Positions 9,386 to 17,739 are shown, numbered from the stretch's first letter. The stretch: 64,000 nt of DNA from Flavobacteriales bacterium (GCA_003499525.1 DNTB01000031.1:61706-125705); one strand, 5' to 3'. Numbers and translations: made by a program. Notes: generated by a model from the letters alone, not told the origin.

Positions 9386-9390
9386 CTGAT

Positions 9391-9424
9391 AAAAATCCAC
9401 CGCGCTCTGCGCGGTGGATTTTTT
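9391..9424 (+). terminator. Rho-independent terminator after tRNA-Phe
   Basis: A perfect 15-bp stem (AAAAATCCACCGCGC at 9391-9405, its complement at 9409-9423) closes a TCT loop and ends in a run of six T's (9419-9424). It begins 5 bases after the tRNA. Because the stem is A-led and T-tailed it could also work on the opposite strand. Confidence 0.9.
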
Positions 9425-9479
9425 ATTGAATTCGTCTGATCGATCAAAAGGGCGTTCTTTGCTTTTTAAAAAAGTACGC

Positions 9480-10427
9480 ATGAAGTCGCGAGAAAGAACA
9501 TCAATACTCCTGTATGCATTAATGGTCTACACGGTGCTACAGTTTTTCTGGTGGAGCTACCTCATATTCGATCTTTATCATGACATATTTCTTCTTCAGG
9601 GGACCCTGGCCGAGCTTTCAGAGGGCGAATCTGTGGTTCAAATTAAGGAAGAACTTACCAAGAAAAGATGGATGATTATCGGAGAAGGTGGTGTCTTTCT
9701 TTCGATTATTATTCTTGGATTCTATCTTGTGTTACGGGCCCGGAAACGAGAGTTTTCATTAGCAAAACAGCAGACTAATTTCATTCTCTCCGTGACGCAT
9801 GAGTTAAATACTCCTTTGGCCGCTGTAAAGCTAAACCTTAGTACACTCTTGCAGCGCAAACTTGGTGATGAAGGACGGGTTAAGCTTTTGAAAATGTCCA
9901 GCTATGAGACTGATCGTGTAATTCGTCTGGTGAATAATATTCTAACCACCTCTCGATTAGAATCTAAAGGATATAAGCTTAATAAAACAAACATTGATCT
10001 AAAGAATCATTTTCAGGCATACCTGGATCAATACAGTAGCCAGTTTAAGCGCAATCTGAATGTTCATTTCGATGTACATAATTCATTCACAACTGATGTC
10101 ACGGCCCTTGAAATTATACTGTACAATTTGGTTGACAACGCCGTCAAGTATAGTGAGGAGAATCAGAGTGTTGATATTCAGTTTGTACAAAAGAACGGTA
10201 TACTTGAAATAATGGTGACGGATAGAGGTAAAGGCATATCGGAAAATGAGCAACCTCAAGTGTTCAAGAAGTTCTATCGAATTGAAAACGAGGAGACAAG
10301 AACAACCAAGGGAACTGGCCTTGGGCTCTATCTTGTTTATAATTTTGTAGACATACTTAAAGGGAGAATTACGATTAATTCAAGCGAGATGGGTACTGTT
10401 TTTACGGTAAGCTTACCAGAACAATAA
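9480..10427 (+). CDS. Membrane-bound sensor histidine kinase (orphan)
   Basis: The 315-residue protein has two transmembrane helices (about 7-30 and 63-85) bounding a very small extracytoplasmic loop. HisKA follows with phospho-acceptor His107 (SVTHELNTPLAAVK), then HATPase_c with the N box (LVDNAVKYS), G1 (DRGKGIS), F box (FKKFYR) and G2 (GTGLGLYLV). There is no PAS, HAMP or receiver domain. The frame extends left to a GTG at 9414, but that lies inside the tRNA terminator, so the ATG at 9480 is used. No response regulator is nearby; the next gene is an M20 peptidase 29 bases on. With such a short sensor loop it probably senses within the membrane (inference). Confidence 0.88.
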   Translation: MKSRERTSILLYALMVYTVLQFFWWSYLIFDLYHDIFLLQGTLAELSEGESVVQIKEELTKKRWMIIGEGGVFLSIIILGFYLVLRARKREFSLAKQQTNFILSVTHELNTPLAAVKLNLSTLLQRKLGDEGRVKLLKMSSYETDRVIRLVNNILTTSRLESKGYKLNKTNIDLKNHFQAYLDQYSSQFKRNLNVHFDVHNSFTTDVTALEIILYNLVDNAVKYSEENQSVDIQFVQKNGILEIMVTDRGKGISENEQPQVFKKFYRIENEETRTTKGTGLGLYLVYNFVDILKGRITINSSEMGTVFTVSLPEQ

Positions 10428-10456
10428 TTAAGAATAAATGTCAAATCAGAAATAAG

Positions 10457-11845
10457 ATGAACACCTCAGTAAAATTCGCGGAAGAGCATATGGATCGCTT
10501 TGTGTCCGAACTATTTGAAATACTCAAGATCCCCTCCATTAGTGCTGACCCTGCTTACAAAGAACACATGGCTACTACAGCTAAATTGATTCAGGATTAT
10601 TTGATAAAAGCTGGAGTCGATAAGGCCGAAATAATGGAAACTAATGGATATCCTGTGGTTTATGGGGAGAAGATCGTGGATCCTTCACTTCCTACCATTG
10701 TAGTATACGGGCATTATGATGTTCAACCCGCTGACCCAATAGAACTATGGGATGCCGATCCTTTTGACCCGGTAATTCGAAAAACGGAGTTGCATCCGGA
10801 TGGGGCCATTTTTGCCCGGGGTTCTTGTGATGATAAAGGCCAGATGTTTATGCATGTGAAGGCATTTGAATCGATGAAAAATACGGGAGAATTAGCATGT
10901 AACGTAAAATTCATGATTGAAGGAGAAGAAGAAGTTGGTTCATCTTCACTGGAAACTTTTGTAAAAGAGAATAAAGAACTGCTTTCGGGGGATGTAATTT
11001 TAATTTCTGATACCGGAATGCTTTCCTTAGATCAACCGTCTATTACTACAGGATTAAGGGGGTTGAGTGCCGTTGAAGTGAAAGTTACGGGACCAAACCG
11101 TGATCTTCATAGTGGATTGTATGGCGGTGCTGTGGCTAATCCGGCCAATGTTCTATCTAAAATGATCGCGTCATTGCATGATGATAACGGACGCATTACT
11201 GTAGAAGGGTTTTACGACAAAGTGGATGAATTGAGTCTGGATGAAAGAAAGTTAATGAGTGAGGCTCCTTTTAGTCAGGATTCTTTCAATAAGGCTCTTA
11301 ATATAAGCAAAGAGTGGGGTGAGCGTGATTACTCAACGATGGAAAGAACATCCATAAGGCCAACACTGGATGTAAATGGCATGTGGAGCGGTTACATTGG
11401 TGAAGGAACAAAAACAATTATCCCTTCTACAGCCTCTGCTAAAATTACCATGCGCCTGGTGCCTGATCAGGACCCTGATGAGATTTCGGGGCTCTTTACA
11501 GAGCATTTTAAAAAGATTGCGCCAGAATCCGTTCAGGTCGAAGTTGTCCTATATCACGGTGGGTACCCTTATGTCTCTCCAACGAACACCCCTGGGTATT
11601 TAGCAGCTGAAAAGGCCATAGACGAAACCTTTGGAAAGAAACCTATTCCCGTTCGTTCCGGAGGTTCCATTCCCATTGTAACCATGTTTGAAAGAGAATT
11701 AGGAATGAAATCTATTCTTTTGGGTTTCGGGCTAGATAGTGATGCCATTCATTCTCCGAACGAGCATTTTGGGCTAAAGAACTATGAGATGGGCATTAAG
11801 ACGATTCCTCTATTCCATAAGTACTTTGCACAATTGATGAGTTAA
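10457..11845 (+). CDS. M20-family zinc dipeptidase/metallopeptidase
   Basis: The 462-residue protein has the di-zinc M20 catalytic layout: His86 and Asp88 (YGHYDVQPADP), bridging Asp125 (RGSCDDKG), the Glu158-Glu159 pair (EGEEEVGS), Asp in LISDTG, and a C-terminal His (HSPNEHFG). An internal dimerisation lid domain occupies about 200-350. It has no signal peptide, so it is probably a cytoplasmic dipeptidase of the CNDP/PepV-like group; the exact specificity cannot be read from sequence. It follows the kinase by 29 bases and overlaps the acetyltransferase start by one base (TAATG), so the three may form one transcript. Confidence 0.9.
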   Translation: MNTSVKFAEEHMDRFVSELFEILKIPSISADPAYKEHMATTAKLIQDYLIKAGVDKAEIMETNGYPVVYGEKIVDPSLPTIVVYGHYDVQPADPIELWDADPFDPVIRKTELHPDGAIFARGSCDDKGQMFMHVKAFESMKNTGELACNVKFMIEGEEEVGSSSLETFVKENKELLSGDVILISDTGMLSLDQPSITTGLRGLSAVEVKVTGPNRDLHSGLYGGAVANPANVLSKMIASLHDDNGRITVEGFYDKVDELSLDERKLMSEAPFSQDSFNKALNISKEWGERDYSTMERTSIRPTLDVNGMWSGYIGEGTKTIIPSTASAKITMRLVPDQDPDEISGLFTEHFKKIAPESVQVEVVLYHGGYPYVSPTNTPGYLAAEKAIDETFGKKPIPVRSGGSIPIVTMFERELGMKSILLGFGLDSDAIHSPNEHFGLKNYEMGIKTIPLFHKYFAQLMS

Positions 11846-12327
11846 TGAAAGTACTCATTAGAAAAGGTTTGCCATCAGATGCTAAAAGTGTTTTGGAACT
11901 GATTCGAAAGCTTGCCACCTACGAAAAACAGCCCGATGCAGTAACCTTAACGGAAGAACAATTTTTGATAGATGGTTTTGGCCCCAATCCTCATTTCGAA
12001 TTTCATGTTGCAATTGTTCGGCAAGAAATTATCGGATTTGCCCTCTATTTTTTTCGGTATTCTACGTGGAAGGGCAAATGTTTATACCTTGAGGATATAT
12101 GGGTAGATGAGGAATACCGGGGAAACGGAATAGGCAAGAAACTCCTGGATCTGGTGGTCAAAATTGCATTCGAAAGTCAATGCAAACGTCTGGAATGGCA
12201 GGTTTTAGAATGGAACGAACCCTCAATCGAGTTTTACAATAATGTTTACCACCCTGAGATGGACAACGAATGGGTGAATGTTCGAATGACAGAGGAACAG
12301 ATCAGTCAATATTTGTCTGATCATTAA
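11845..12327 (+). CDS. GNAT-family N-acetyltransferase, diamine/spermidine acetyltransferase-like
   Basis: The product has 160 residues with the GNAT fold. The acetyl-CoA loop is in LEDIWVDEEYRGNGIGKKLL, with the R-G-N-G-I-G pyrophosphate-binding motif, followed by the WNEPSIEFYNN strand-helix. The 'LEDIWV' strand and a W-x-V-x-R-M-T ending resemble eukaryotic-type SSAT, which acetylates polyamines or thialysine; I infer a small-amine substrate at low confidence. It starts at ATG 11845, sharing one base with the peptidase stop. It ends 3 bases before the convergent nfu gene, with no clear terminator between. Confidence 0.82.
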   Translation: MKVLIRKGLPSDAKSVLELIRKLATYEKQPDAVTLTEEQFLIDGFGPNPHFEFHVAIVRQEIIGFALYFFRYSTWKGKCLYLEDIWVDEEYRGNGIGKKLLDLVVKIAFESQCKRLEWQVLEWNEPSIEFYNNVYHPEMDNEWVNVRMTEEQISQYLSDH

Positions 12328-12330
12328 CAA

Positions 12331-12585
12331 CTACTCGTTTAGCCAATTAATGGCCTGAACACCTTTAATTTCAGGAACTGTTCTTAGAATACTTTCTTTG
12401 ATTCCATTCTGGAAAGTGAAGCTATTCATGTTGCAGCTCTTACATGAACCTAACAATTCTATACGCACCACATTGTCAGAAGTGATGTCAATAAACTCCA
12501 TATCTCCTCCATCTTCCTGTAGATAGGGCTTGATCAAATCAATAGCTTTCAGTACTCTTTGTTCTAAAGTTTGTTCCACATTCAT
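12331..12585 (-). CDS. nfu: NifU-like C-terminal domain protein (Fe-S scaffold/carrier)
   Basis: This 84-residue protein consists only of the NifU C-terminal domain. It has the cluster-binding C-x-x-C at Cys48 and Cys51 (LLGSCKSCNMNSFTF) and the following helix IKESILRTVPEI. Such proteins carry Fe-S clusters to target apoproteins. The start overlaps the end of mrp by 4 bases (ATGA arrangement), so the two Fe-S proteins are coupled and likely act on the same cluster-delivery route. No A-type or N-terminal domain is fused to it. Confidence 0.9.
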   Translation of the reverse strand: MNVEQTLEQRVLKAIDLIKPYLQEDGGDMEFIDITSDNVVRIELLGSCKSCNMNSFTFQNGIKESILRTVPEIKGVQAINWLNE

Positions 12586-13652
12586 ACCGGAATATTTATG
12601 GCATTCTCAACAGCGCTGGCCAAATCTAAGAAAGCCTTTTCCTGTGGGGTATCTACCTGCAATACAGCGGGTCTTCCGACATCTCCTGCTTCCCTAATGC
12701 TTGTTACCAGTGGTATTTCAGCTAGTAGAGGTGTATCTAATTCTTCCGCTAATGCCTTGGCACCCCCTTGCCCAAATATGTAGTACTTCCGGTCAGGCAT
12801 ATCTTCAGGGACGAAGAATGACATATTCTCTACAATACCCAGCACGGGAATTTCAATATTCGACATTCTGAACATGGCCACCGCCTTTCGCGCATCAGCT
12901 AAAGCCACGGGTTGAGGCGTAGAAACCACCACTGCACCTGTTAAAGGGACGGACTGCACCAGAGTGAGATGAGCATCCCCTGTTCCAGGAGGTAAATCGA
13001 TGAACAAATAATCCAAATTGCCCCAATGAGTTTCGTTCACCATCTGCTTCAACGCCTTATCAACCATCGCTCCTCTCCACACTACCGCCTGATTCATTTG
13101 AGCGAAAAATCCTATTGACATAAGAGAAACTCCCCACGCACTTTCAACAGGTGTCATAAGACGTTTTCCATCAATCTCAATCCCTCCGGGTACGCTTTGC
13201 ATCTCGTCAAACATCATAGGCATGGAAGGGCCATAAATATCCGCATCTACAAGACCTACCTTATATCCCTTTTTCACCATTCCGGCCGCTAGATTAGCGG
13301 TAACAGTAGATTTTCCCACCCCTCCTTTACCAGATGCTACCGCTACTATATGTTTTACACTTTGAAGACTGTTGCGTTGTCCTCCTTCTCGTTGATTTGG
13401 ATTATTTGGTAAGGGGATATAATTGATCTCTACTTCAATGTCCGCCGCTACATGCTGCCCCAAATAGTGCTCAACAGCTTCCGTCATTCGCTGTTTACTA
13501 TGCATTGCAGGATTATTGATTTTTAAATCAAAACTGACTTTTTTGCCCTGAATGCGCAGGTTACTCACCAGGTTGGCCTCTACTAAATTCTTTTTGAGAT
13601 CGGGTTCAATCACAAGAGATAAACCCCTCATTACTTGATCTTGTGTAATCAT
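12582..13652 (-). CDS. mrp: Mrp/NBP35-type P-loop ATPase, Fe-S cluster carrier
   Basis: The 356-residue protein has an N-terminal MIP18/DUF59 domain (about 1-95) and a ParA/MinD-type ATPase with the deviant P-loop GKGGVGKS at 108-115, a switch region DADIYGPSMPMM and FIDLPPGTGD. By family it binds and transfers Fe-S clusters in an ATP-dependent way. The CxxC near the C-terminus that holds the shared cluster in ApbC/Nbp35 is absent: after VENMSFF the sequence runs VPEDMPDRKYY. I recall a similar variant in other Bacteroidota. nfu overlaps its end. A promoter box and a palindrome precede it (13671-13698). Confidence 0.92.
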   Translation of the reverse strand: MITQDQVMRGLSLVIEPDLKKNLVEANLVSNLRIQGKKVSFDLKINNPAMHSKQRMTEAVEHYLGQHVAADIEVEINYIPLPNNPNQREGGQRNSLQSVKHIVAVASGKGGVGKSTVTANLAAGMVKKGYKVGLVDADIYGPSMPMMFDEMQSVPGGIEIDGKRLMTPVESAWGVSLMSIGFFAQMNQAVVWRGAMVDKALKQMVNETHWGNLDYLFIDLPPGTGDAHLTLVQSVPLTGAVVVSTPQPVALADARKAVAMFRMSNIEIPVLGIVENMSFFVPEDMPDRKYYIFGQGGAKALAEELDTPLLAEIPLVTSIREAGDVGRPAVLQVDTPQEKAFLDLASAVENAINIPV

Positions 13653-13670
13653 CTTATATCAATAGGATGC

Positions 13671-13698
13671 CAAAGTTAATGTTTAGAATTGTTCTAAA
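13671..13698 (-). promoter_or_regulatory. mrp-nfu promoter box and adjoining palindrome
   Basis: The minus strand has TAACTTTG (13671-13678), an exact TAnnTTTG -7 box, 18 bases before the mrp ATG. Just upstream is a perfect inverted repeat TTTAGAA-TTG-TTCTAAA (13682-13698), whose outer half supplies a TTTA near the -33 position. This is the layout of an operator for a repressor or activator; the regulator is unknown. An Fe or Fe-S sensor would make sense for these genes, but that is inference. Confidence 0.5.
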
Positions 13699-13733
13699 TA
13701 AGAGATGAATGTCACAAAGCAAATGGAAATACC

Positions 13734-14093
13734 TTATTCAATGTCAAGCTCAATGATGGGATCCCAGAATACCTTATCAAAATCCCGCACCTCGTCGTTT
13801 TTCACTATAACCCCTTCAAATTCAAGGAGTTGAATCATTTTTTCGGGAGGATTAAAGTGGTGCTTGCCCGTAAGAATACCGTTGCGATTTACTACTCGAT
13901 GTGCAGGTATATTTTCAATTTGCTTGTGAGAAGCATTCATGGCCCACCCGACCATTCGTGCAGAACCTGCACTACCCAGGAATTTGGCGATAGCTCCATA
14001 GCTGGTAACACGGCCTCTGGGTATTTCCCTTACGACTTGATATACCTGACTAAAGAAATCCCTGTTCTTTTCAGAAACTTTGAGTGTTCTCAT
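13734..14093 (-). CDS. Alkyltransferase-like (ATL) protein, MGMT family without the active cysteine
   Basis: The 119-residue protein is an MGMT DNA-binding domain: IPRGRVTSYGAIA (24-36), SARMVGWAMN with the helix-turn-helix arginine (44-53), and the site that is PCHR in O6-methylguanine methyltransferases reads PAHR here (63-66). Ala64 replaces the alkyl-accepting Cys. ATL proteins bind O6-alkylguanine, bend the DNA and hand the lesion to nucleotide excision repair instead of removing the alkyl group. Known ATLs usually have Trp at this place, so the Ala form is a less common variant. It overlaps the end of trmB by 4 bases and so is co-transcribed with it. Confidence 0.88.
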   Translation of the reverse strand: MRTLKVSEKNRDFFSQVYQVVREIPRGRVTSYGAIAKFLGSAGSARMVGWAMNASHKQIENIPAHRVVNRNGILTGKHHFNPPEKMIQLLEFEGVIVKNDEVRDFDKVFWDPIIELDIE

Positions 14094-14803
14094 TCTGTCA
14101 GACTGAATTGCAAAAATTGAATAGGATGACCTTTCGCGGCAAACAATAGCTCATAGTGGGTTTTGATCTCCATGAGTGTTTTAAGATCGTCCTTCGGCAG
14201 CGATGCCATATCTTCATAAACCCTGTGGGAGAAATAATGCAGGGGGTAAGAGTTTTTCTCAATCTCCTCAAGAGTATAGTTAAAGAAAAACTCATTATCA
14301 GTTTTCAGGTTGATTCGCCCCTCTTTGATTAGAAACTCTTTGTAACGAGCGATGAACACGGGAGAAGTCAAGCGCTTTTTTGCTCTATTCTTTTGAGGTT
14401 GAGGGTCTGGAAAGGTGATCCATATTTCTGAAACTTCATCATTGGCAAAGAATGATGTAATAAAGTCAATTCTCGTTCTCAAAAAAACGGCATTACTTAG
14501 CTTTTCTTCTTCAATAATTTTTGCCCCGGACCATATTCGTGCTCCTTTGATGTCTATTCCAATGAAATTTCGGTGGGGAAAATGCCTTGCCATTCCAACG
14601 GTATACTCTCCTTTTCCGCAGGCCAGTTCCAGAGTTATGGGGTTATTATTCTGAAAAACCAACTCATTCCATCGCCCTTTGAGCTCATGGTCTACAAGGC
14701 GGAATCCCTCATTTTTATTGACAATAGAGCCTGTGGAGGGTTCTATTACATGCTTAAAAGTTGCGTTTTCTGCAAACTGTTTTAGTTTTTTCTTTCCCGA
14801 CAT
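14090..14803 (-). CDS. trmB: tRNA (guanine-N7-)-methyltransferase
   Basis: The 237-residue protein methylates G46 of tRNA using SAM. Motif I is ELACGKGEYTVGMA with FIGIDIKGARIW after it, and the TrmB signature FPDPQPQKNRAKKRL (FPDPW[PH]K-type) is present, with Gln in place of Trp. The C-terminal THYE (Asn/Thr-x-Tyr-Glu) motif appears as KTHYELLF. An N-terminal extension of about 45 residues is normal in this group. It is first of the minus-strand set trmB-ATL(-mrp-nfu) and faces the divergent glycosyltransferase gene 46 bases away. Confidence 0.93.
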   Translation of the reverse strand: MSGKKKLKQFAENATFKHVIEPSTGSIVNKNEGFRLVDHELKGRWNELVFQNNNPITLELACGKGEYTVGMARHFPHRNFIGIDIKGARIWSGAKIIEEEKLSNAVFLRTRIDFITSFFANDEVSEIWITFPDPQPQKNRAKKRLTSPVFIARYKEFLIKEGRINLKTDNEFFFNYTLEEIEKNSYPLHYFSHRVYEDMASLPKDDLKTLMEIKTHYELLFAAKGHPIQFLQFSLTE

Positions 14804-14849
14804 CTGGACTAATCTTGTCGAATCAATAATTGACTGTAAAATTAGACTT

Positions 14850-15944
14850 GTGCGCGATTCTGGAGATTTAAGAATTCTGGTAGCTCCTCTGGACTGGGGT
14901 ATGGGTCACGCTACTCGATGCATTCCTGTTATCTCTGAACTTTTGAAACAGGGTGTTCAAGTAGTAATTGGCGCAGACAGAGGCCCGTTGAAAGTACTTC
15001 GTGAGGCATATCCAGAACTCGAGTTCGTTCGAATTCCGGGCCCGGTTATCACGTACCGAAATAAGAGTTTTGTGTTGAACATGCTTCGGCAAACTACAGC
15101 ATTTATAAAAGGGCTACAACAGGAAAATGAACTGCTCTCGAAAATCATTTCTGATCTGAGCATAGGAGGTGTCATTAGTGATAATAGGCTGGGACTCTAT
15201 TCTAAAAAAGTTCCAACCGTAATAATGAGTCATCAACTAAACTTGAAGTTCCCTTTTTTATCAAGGTCCGTAAACGGGATAAACCGAATTCTGATGAACC
15301 GTTTTTCCAATATTTGGATACCAGATTTTGCCGGAGACATCGCATTGAGTGGTGAACTTTCAGAATATAAGAATACCATGAAACCGATCTTTGTCGGGCC
15401 ACTTAGCAGACTTACCACAACAGAAATTGACGAGGGCATCGAACTTCCCGAAAATTTTTCGACCTGCATCTTATCCGGCCCCGAACCACGAAGGACAATG
15501 TTGGAGAAAAAGGTGCTGGAGGGCCTGGAAAGGGCATCGGGTACATGGGTCGTGGTTCGAGGTTTACCCGGAGAAACGGGTACCGAGAAGAAAGGTAGGC
15601 ACCTGATATTGAATTATGCAAATTCACGTATTCTCAAAACCATTTTTTCAAGGACGGACTGGATATTGAGCCGGTCAGGTTACTCTACTGTAATGGACAT
15701 TGTGACCATGAAGAAAAAAGCGGTTTTCATCCCCACCCCAGGTCAGACAGAGCAGGAATACCTCGCTTCTTATTATCAAGAAAAAAACTGGTATTCGAAA
15801 ATGGACCAGGAAGCATTCAATCTGATTGATGCTGAAAAGAAATGGACAAAGCCAAGGGGTTTTCCCATTGAAAGTTCAGGTGATGGACTTTTGAAAACAG
15901 CTGTGGAGGACTTTATTCAGCTGTGTAGGACCTCAAACGATTGA
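14850..15944 (+). CDS. GT28/MurG-like glycosyltransferase family protein
   Basis: The product is a 364-residue GT-B fold protein. It opens with RILVAPLDWGMGHATRC (the Gly-rich N-terminal loop of MurG/GT28-type enzymes), and its C-terminal half has SRSGYSTVMDIVTMKKKAVFIPTPGQTEQ, the nucleotide-sugar pocket arrangement. Acceptor and donor are not known; similar genes are annotated generically in other Bacteroidota. The open frame extends left to 14679 inside trmB, but GTG 14850 gives the natural N-terminus. Its last 32 bases overlap the convergent GSCFA gene. It has no predicted membrane helix. Confidence 0.78.
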   Translation: MRDSGDLRILVAPLDWGMGHATRCIPVISELLKQGVQVVIGADRGPLKVLREAYPELEFVRIPGPVITYRNKSFVLNMLRQTTAFIKGLQQENELLSKIISDLSIGGVISDNRLGLYSKKVPTVIMSHQLNLKFPFLSRSVNGINRILMNRFSNIWIPDFAGDIALSGELSEYKNTMKPIFVGPLSRLTTTEIDEGIELPENFSTCILSGPEPRRTMLEKKVLEGLERASGTWVVVRGLPGETGTEKKGRHLILNYANSRILKTIFSRTDWILSRSGYSTVMDIVTMKKKAVFIPTPGQTEQEYLASYYQEKNWYSKMDQEAFNLIDAEKKWTKPRGFPIESSGDGLLKTAVEDFIQLCRTSND

Positions 15945-16911
15945 GAAGCTCACTTTTCTCATCATGAAAAGAAATACCGAGCTCATTCTCTATTGCATCA
16001 ATATTTTTCAATTGGGTTTCAATAAAATCAATATGTTCAGATAATTGAGGATTAAATGGACGGTGGTTTATCGCTTTGATAAGTTTGTCGATACGTCTAA
16101 TATCGAACGACGTTTGCTCATCAATGAAGCTCGCTGAAAACTTTTCCCAAATATATTTTAGACCCTGCGGGCCCGGATGAATCAAATCATCGTCATAGTA
16201 TCTGTAATCCCGGAGGTCGTCCATGAAGATTTCATATGCCGGAAAATACTGAACTCGTGAAAAACCCATACTTAATCGGTAGACCAACTCGATTAATCTC
16301 GCCTTGCTCAGCTGATTACTAAAATGTCCGTTTTTGAGATAGCGAACTGGAGAAATGCTGAGAATTATGTTGATTTCTGAATTATGTTCAATTACCCGGG
16401 ATAGCGCTTGATGAAGCCCTTCGTACGTCTCATCTATGCTGGCCAGTCTGTGGGTGAATTCGCTGGAAGGGAATTTATGGCAATTGCTTACTACGGTTTT
16501 ACGCTCCTTTAGTTCAAATACCCAAGAGGTACCAAAGGTGAGGAAAAGAAATTTTGCAGCTTTGAGATGCTCTGCGGCATTCAGCAAACTCTTATTTGCT
16601 CGGCCTAAGAGTTTTTCCGGCTCTGCATCGGAGAACATTCCATGGTGCTCATAGCTGTGCCAGAGGCCATCCCTAAACCGCAGATCTTTTTCTGAAATCA
16701 GGGATTTCGAAATAATCCTATCTATTTGATAACCTAGAGATACTGGGTTATAAACGATCCCAAATGGGTTAAGCCTAACATTAAACTTTAGCGACTGCAG
16801 TTTTTTACCTATATGTTCACTGAAACAGGAACCTATGATCAAAGCAGGGTCACCCAGTTTCAAGAAGACGTCGGATTGACTGGAAGTGTGGAGTTCAGTT
16901 CTGAACTTCAT
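15913..16911 (-). CDS. GSCFA-domain protein (SGNH-hydrolase-like)
   Basis: The 332-residue protein carries the namesake motif GSCFSEHIG (about 27-35) followed by NPFGIVYNPVSL, diagnostic of the GSCFA family. The catalytic-type Ser sits in GSCFS and a D-x-x-H motif appears as DDLIHPGP, as in SGNH/GDSL hydrolases, so an esterase or acyl-transfer activity on a surface glycan is plausible but unproven. No signal peptide is seen. The start overlaps the nadE stop by 4 bases, giving the order porT-nadE-GSCFA on one transcript. Confidence 0.85.
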   Translation of the reverse strand: MKFRTELHTSSQSDVFLKLGDPALIIGSCFSEHIGKKLQSLKFNVRLNPFGIVYNPVSLGYQIDRIISKSLISEKDLRFRDGLWHSYEHHGMFSDAEPEKLLGRANKSLLNAAEHLKAAKFLFLTFGTSWVFELKERKTVVSNCHKFPSSEFTHRLASIDETYEGLHQALSRVIEHNSEINIILSISPVRYLKNGHFSNQLSKARLIELVYRLSMGFSRVQYFPAYEIFMDDLRDYRYYDDDLIHPGPQGLKYIWEKFSASFIDEQTSFDIRRIDKLIKAINHRPFNPQLSEHIDFIETQLKNIDAIENELGISFHDEKSELLNRLRSYTAE

Positions 16912-17732
16912 GTCGATGGGTTGCGGTAAGCATCAGGTATTGTACAAACTGGAATTGGGATCATTTTGTGTTTGTTCGCTAAATGCCTGGATCTGTAGAT
17001 ACCCCAGACATCCTTTTCTCTTTGACTCGAAAATGCATTCTGAGGAGGGTCTATTCCGAACTGATCCTGTATTTTCATCGCAATTTCCAATTCGCGGTAT
17101 GTGGCGCCTATCTGATCTTCATCAGTGCGGTCATCATCCCACAACCCGTCCGTAGGAGGAGCCTCCAGAATTGTTTTTGAAATGTTTAAATGCCTGGCGA
17201 TGTCATAAACTTCACTTTTCATCAAATCGGCTATGGGAGAAATGTCTACCCCGCCATCGCCGTACTTGGTGTAAAATCCTACTCCAAAATCCTCTACTTT
17301 ATTTCCTGTTCCGCAAACGAGCACACCCTTTATCGTCGCATAAGCGTAAAGAGTAAGCATTCGGAGTCTGCTTCGTGTATTGGCCATGGTAAGGAAATAC
17401 GTTTCTCTATCTGTATCCTTCATAAGTTTCTCTTCAAAGCTGCGGTCCAGATCGTCATAAGACCGGGTGAGGTCCAGTTCATCAGGATAGACTTCCTCGA
17501 AATTTGCACATAACCAATTGATGTGCTTTGTACTTCTGTTTACCTGCTCAGTGCCTTGATGAATGGGCATTTCAAGCACCCATGTTTCAAGGCCTGTCAT
17601 TGCACATAAAGTACTGGTCAATGCGCTATCAATTCCACCAGATACGCCAATTACAAAACCTCTGGCACCCGCCTTTTGAGCATAGCCCTTTAACCAATTG
17701 ACAATATGTTCTACAACCTTTGCCTGATCCAT
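16908..17732 (-). CDS. nadE: NAD synthetase (ammonia-dependent type)
   Basis: The 274-residue protein converts nicotinic acid adenine dinucleotide to NAD. The ATP-PP loop SGGIDSAL is at 31-38, and CGTGNKVEDFGVGF plus KYGDGGVDISPIADLMKSEV contain the NaAD and Mg sites. It lacks the N-terminal glutaminase domain, so it uses ammonia. It starts 7 bases after porT ends on the same strand and overlaps the GSCFA gene by 4 bases. nadE beside gliding genes (porT, gldB, gldC) is, from memory, a recurring neighbourhood in Flavobacteria. Confidence 0.95.
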   Translation of the reverse strand: MDQAKVVEHIVNWLKGYAQKAGARGFVIGVSGGIDSALTSTLCAMTGLETWVLEMPIHQGTEQVNRSTKHINWLCANFEEVYPDELDLTRSYDDLDRSFEEKLMKDTDRETYFLTMANTRSRLRMLTLYAYATIKGVLVCGTGNKVEDFGVGFYTKYGDGGVDISPIADLMKSEVYDIARHLNISKTILEAPPTDGLWDDDRTDEDQIGATYRELEIAMKIQDQFGIDPPQNAFSSQREKDVWGIYRSRHLANKHKMIPIPVCTIPDAYRNPST

Positions 17733-17739
17733 TCTTATC

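Noticed and set aside
9290..9481. 63-codon frame on the minus strand across tRNA-Phe
   Set aside because: It is the complement of a tRNA, a terminator and the kinase leader, so it is not a gene.
12300..12322. Weak inverted repeat GATCAG/CTGATC at the end of the GNAT gene
   Set aside because: Six-bp stem with an 11-base loop and no T-run; not convincing as a terminator.
12755..12775. TTGGCAC followed by TTGCC, resembling a sigma-54 promoter on the plus strand
   Set aside because: The GG to GC distance is 9, not 10 bases, and it lies antisense inside mrp coding sequence.
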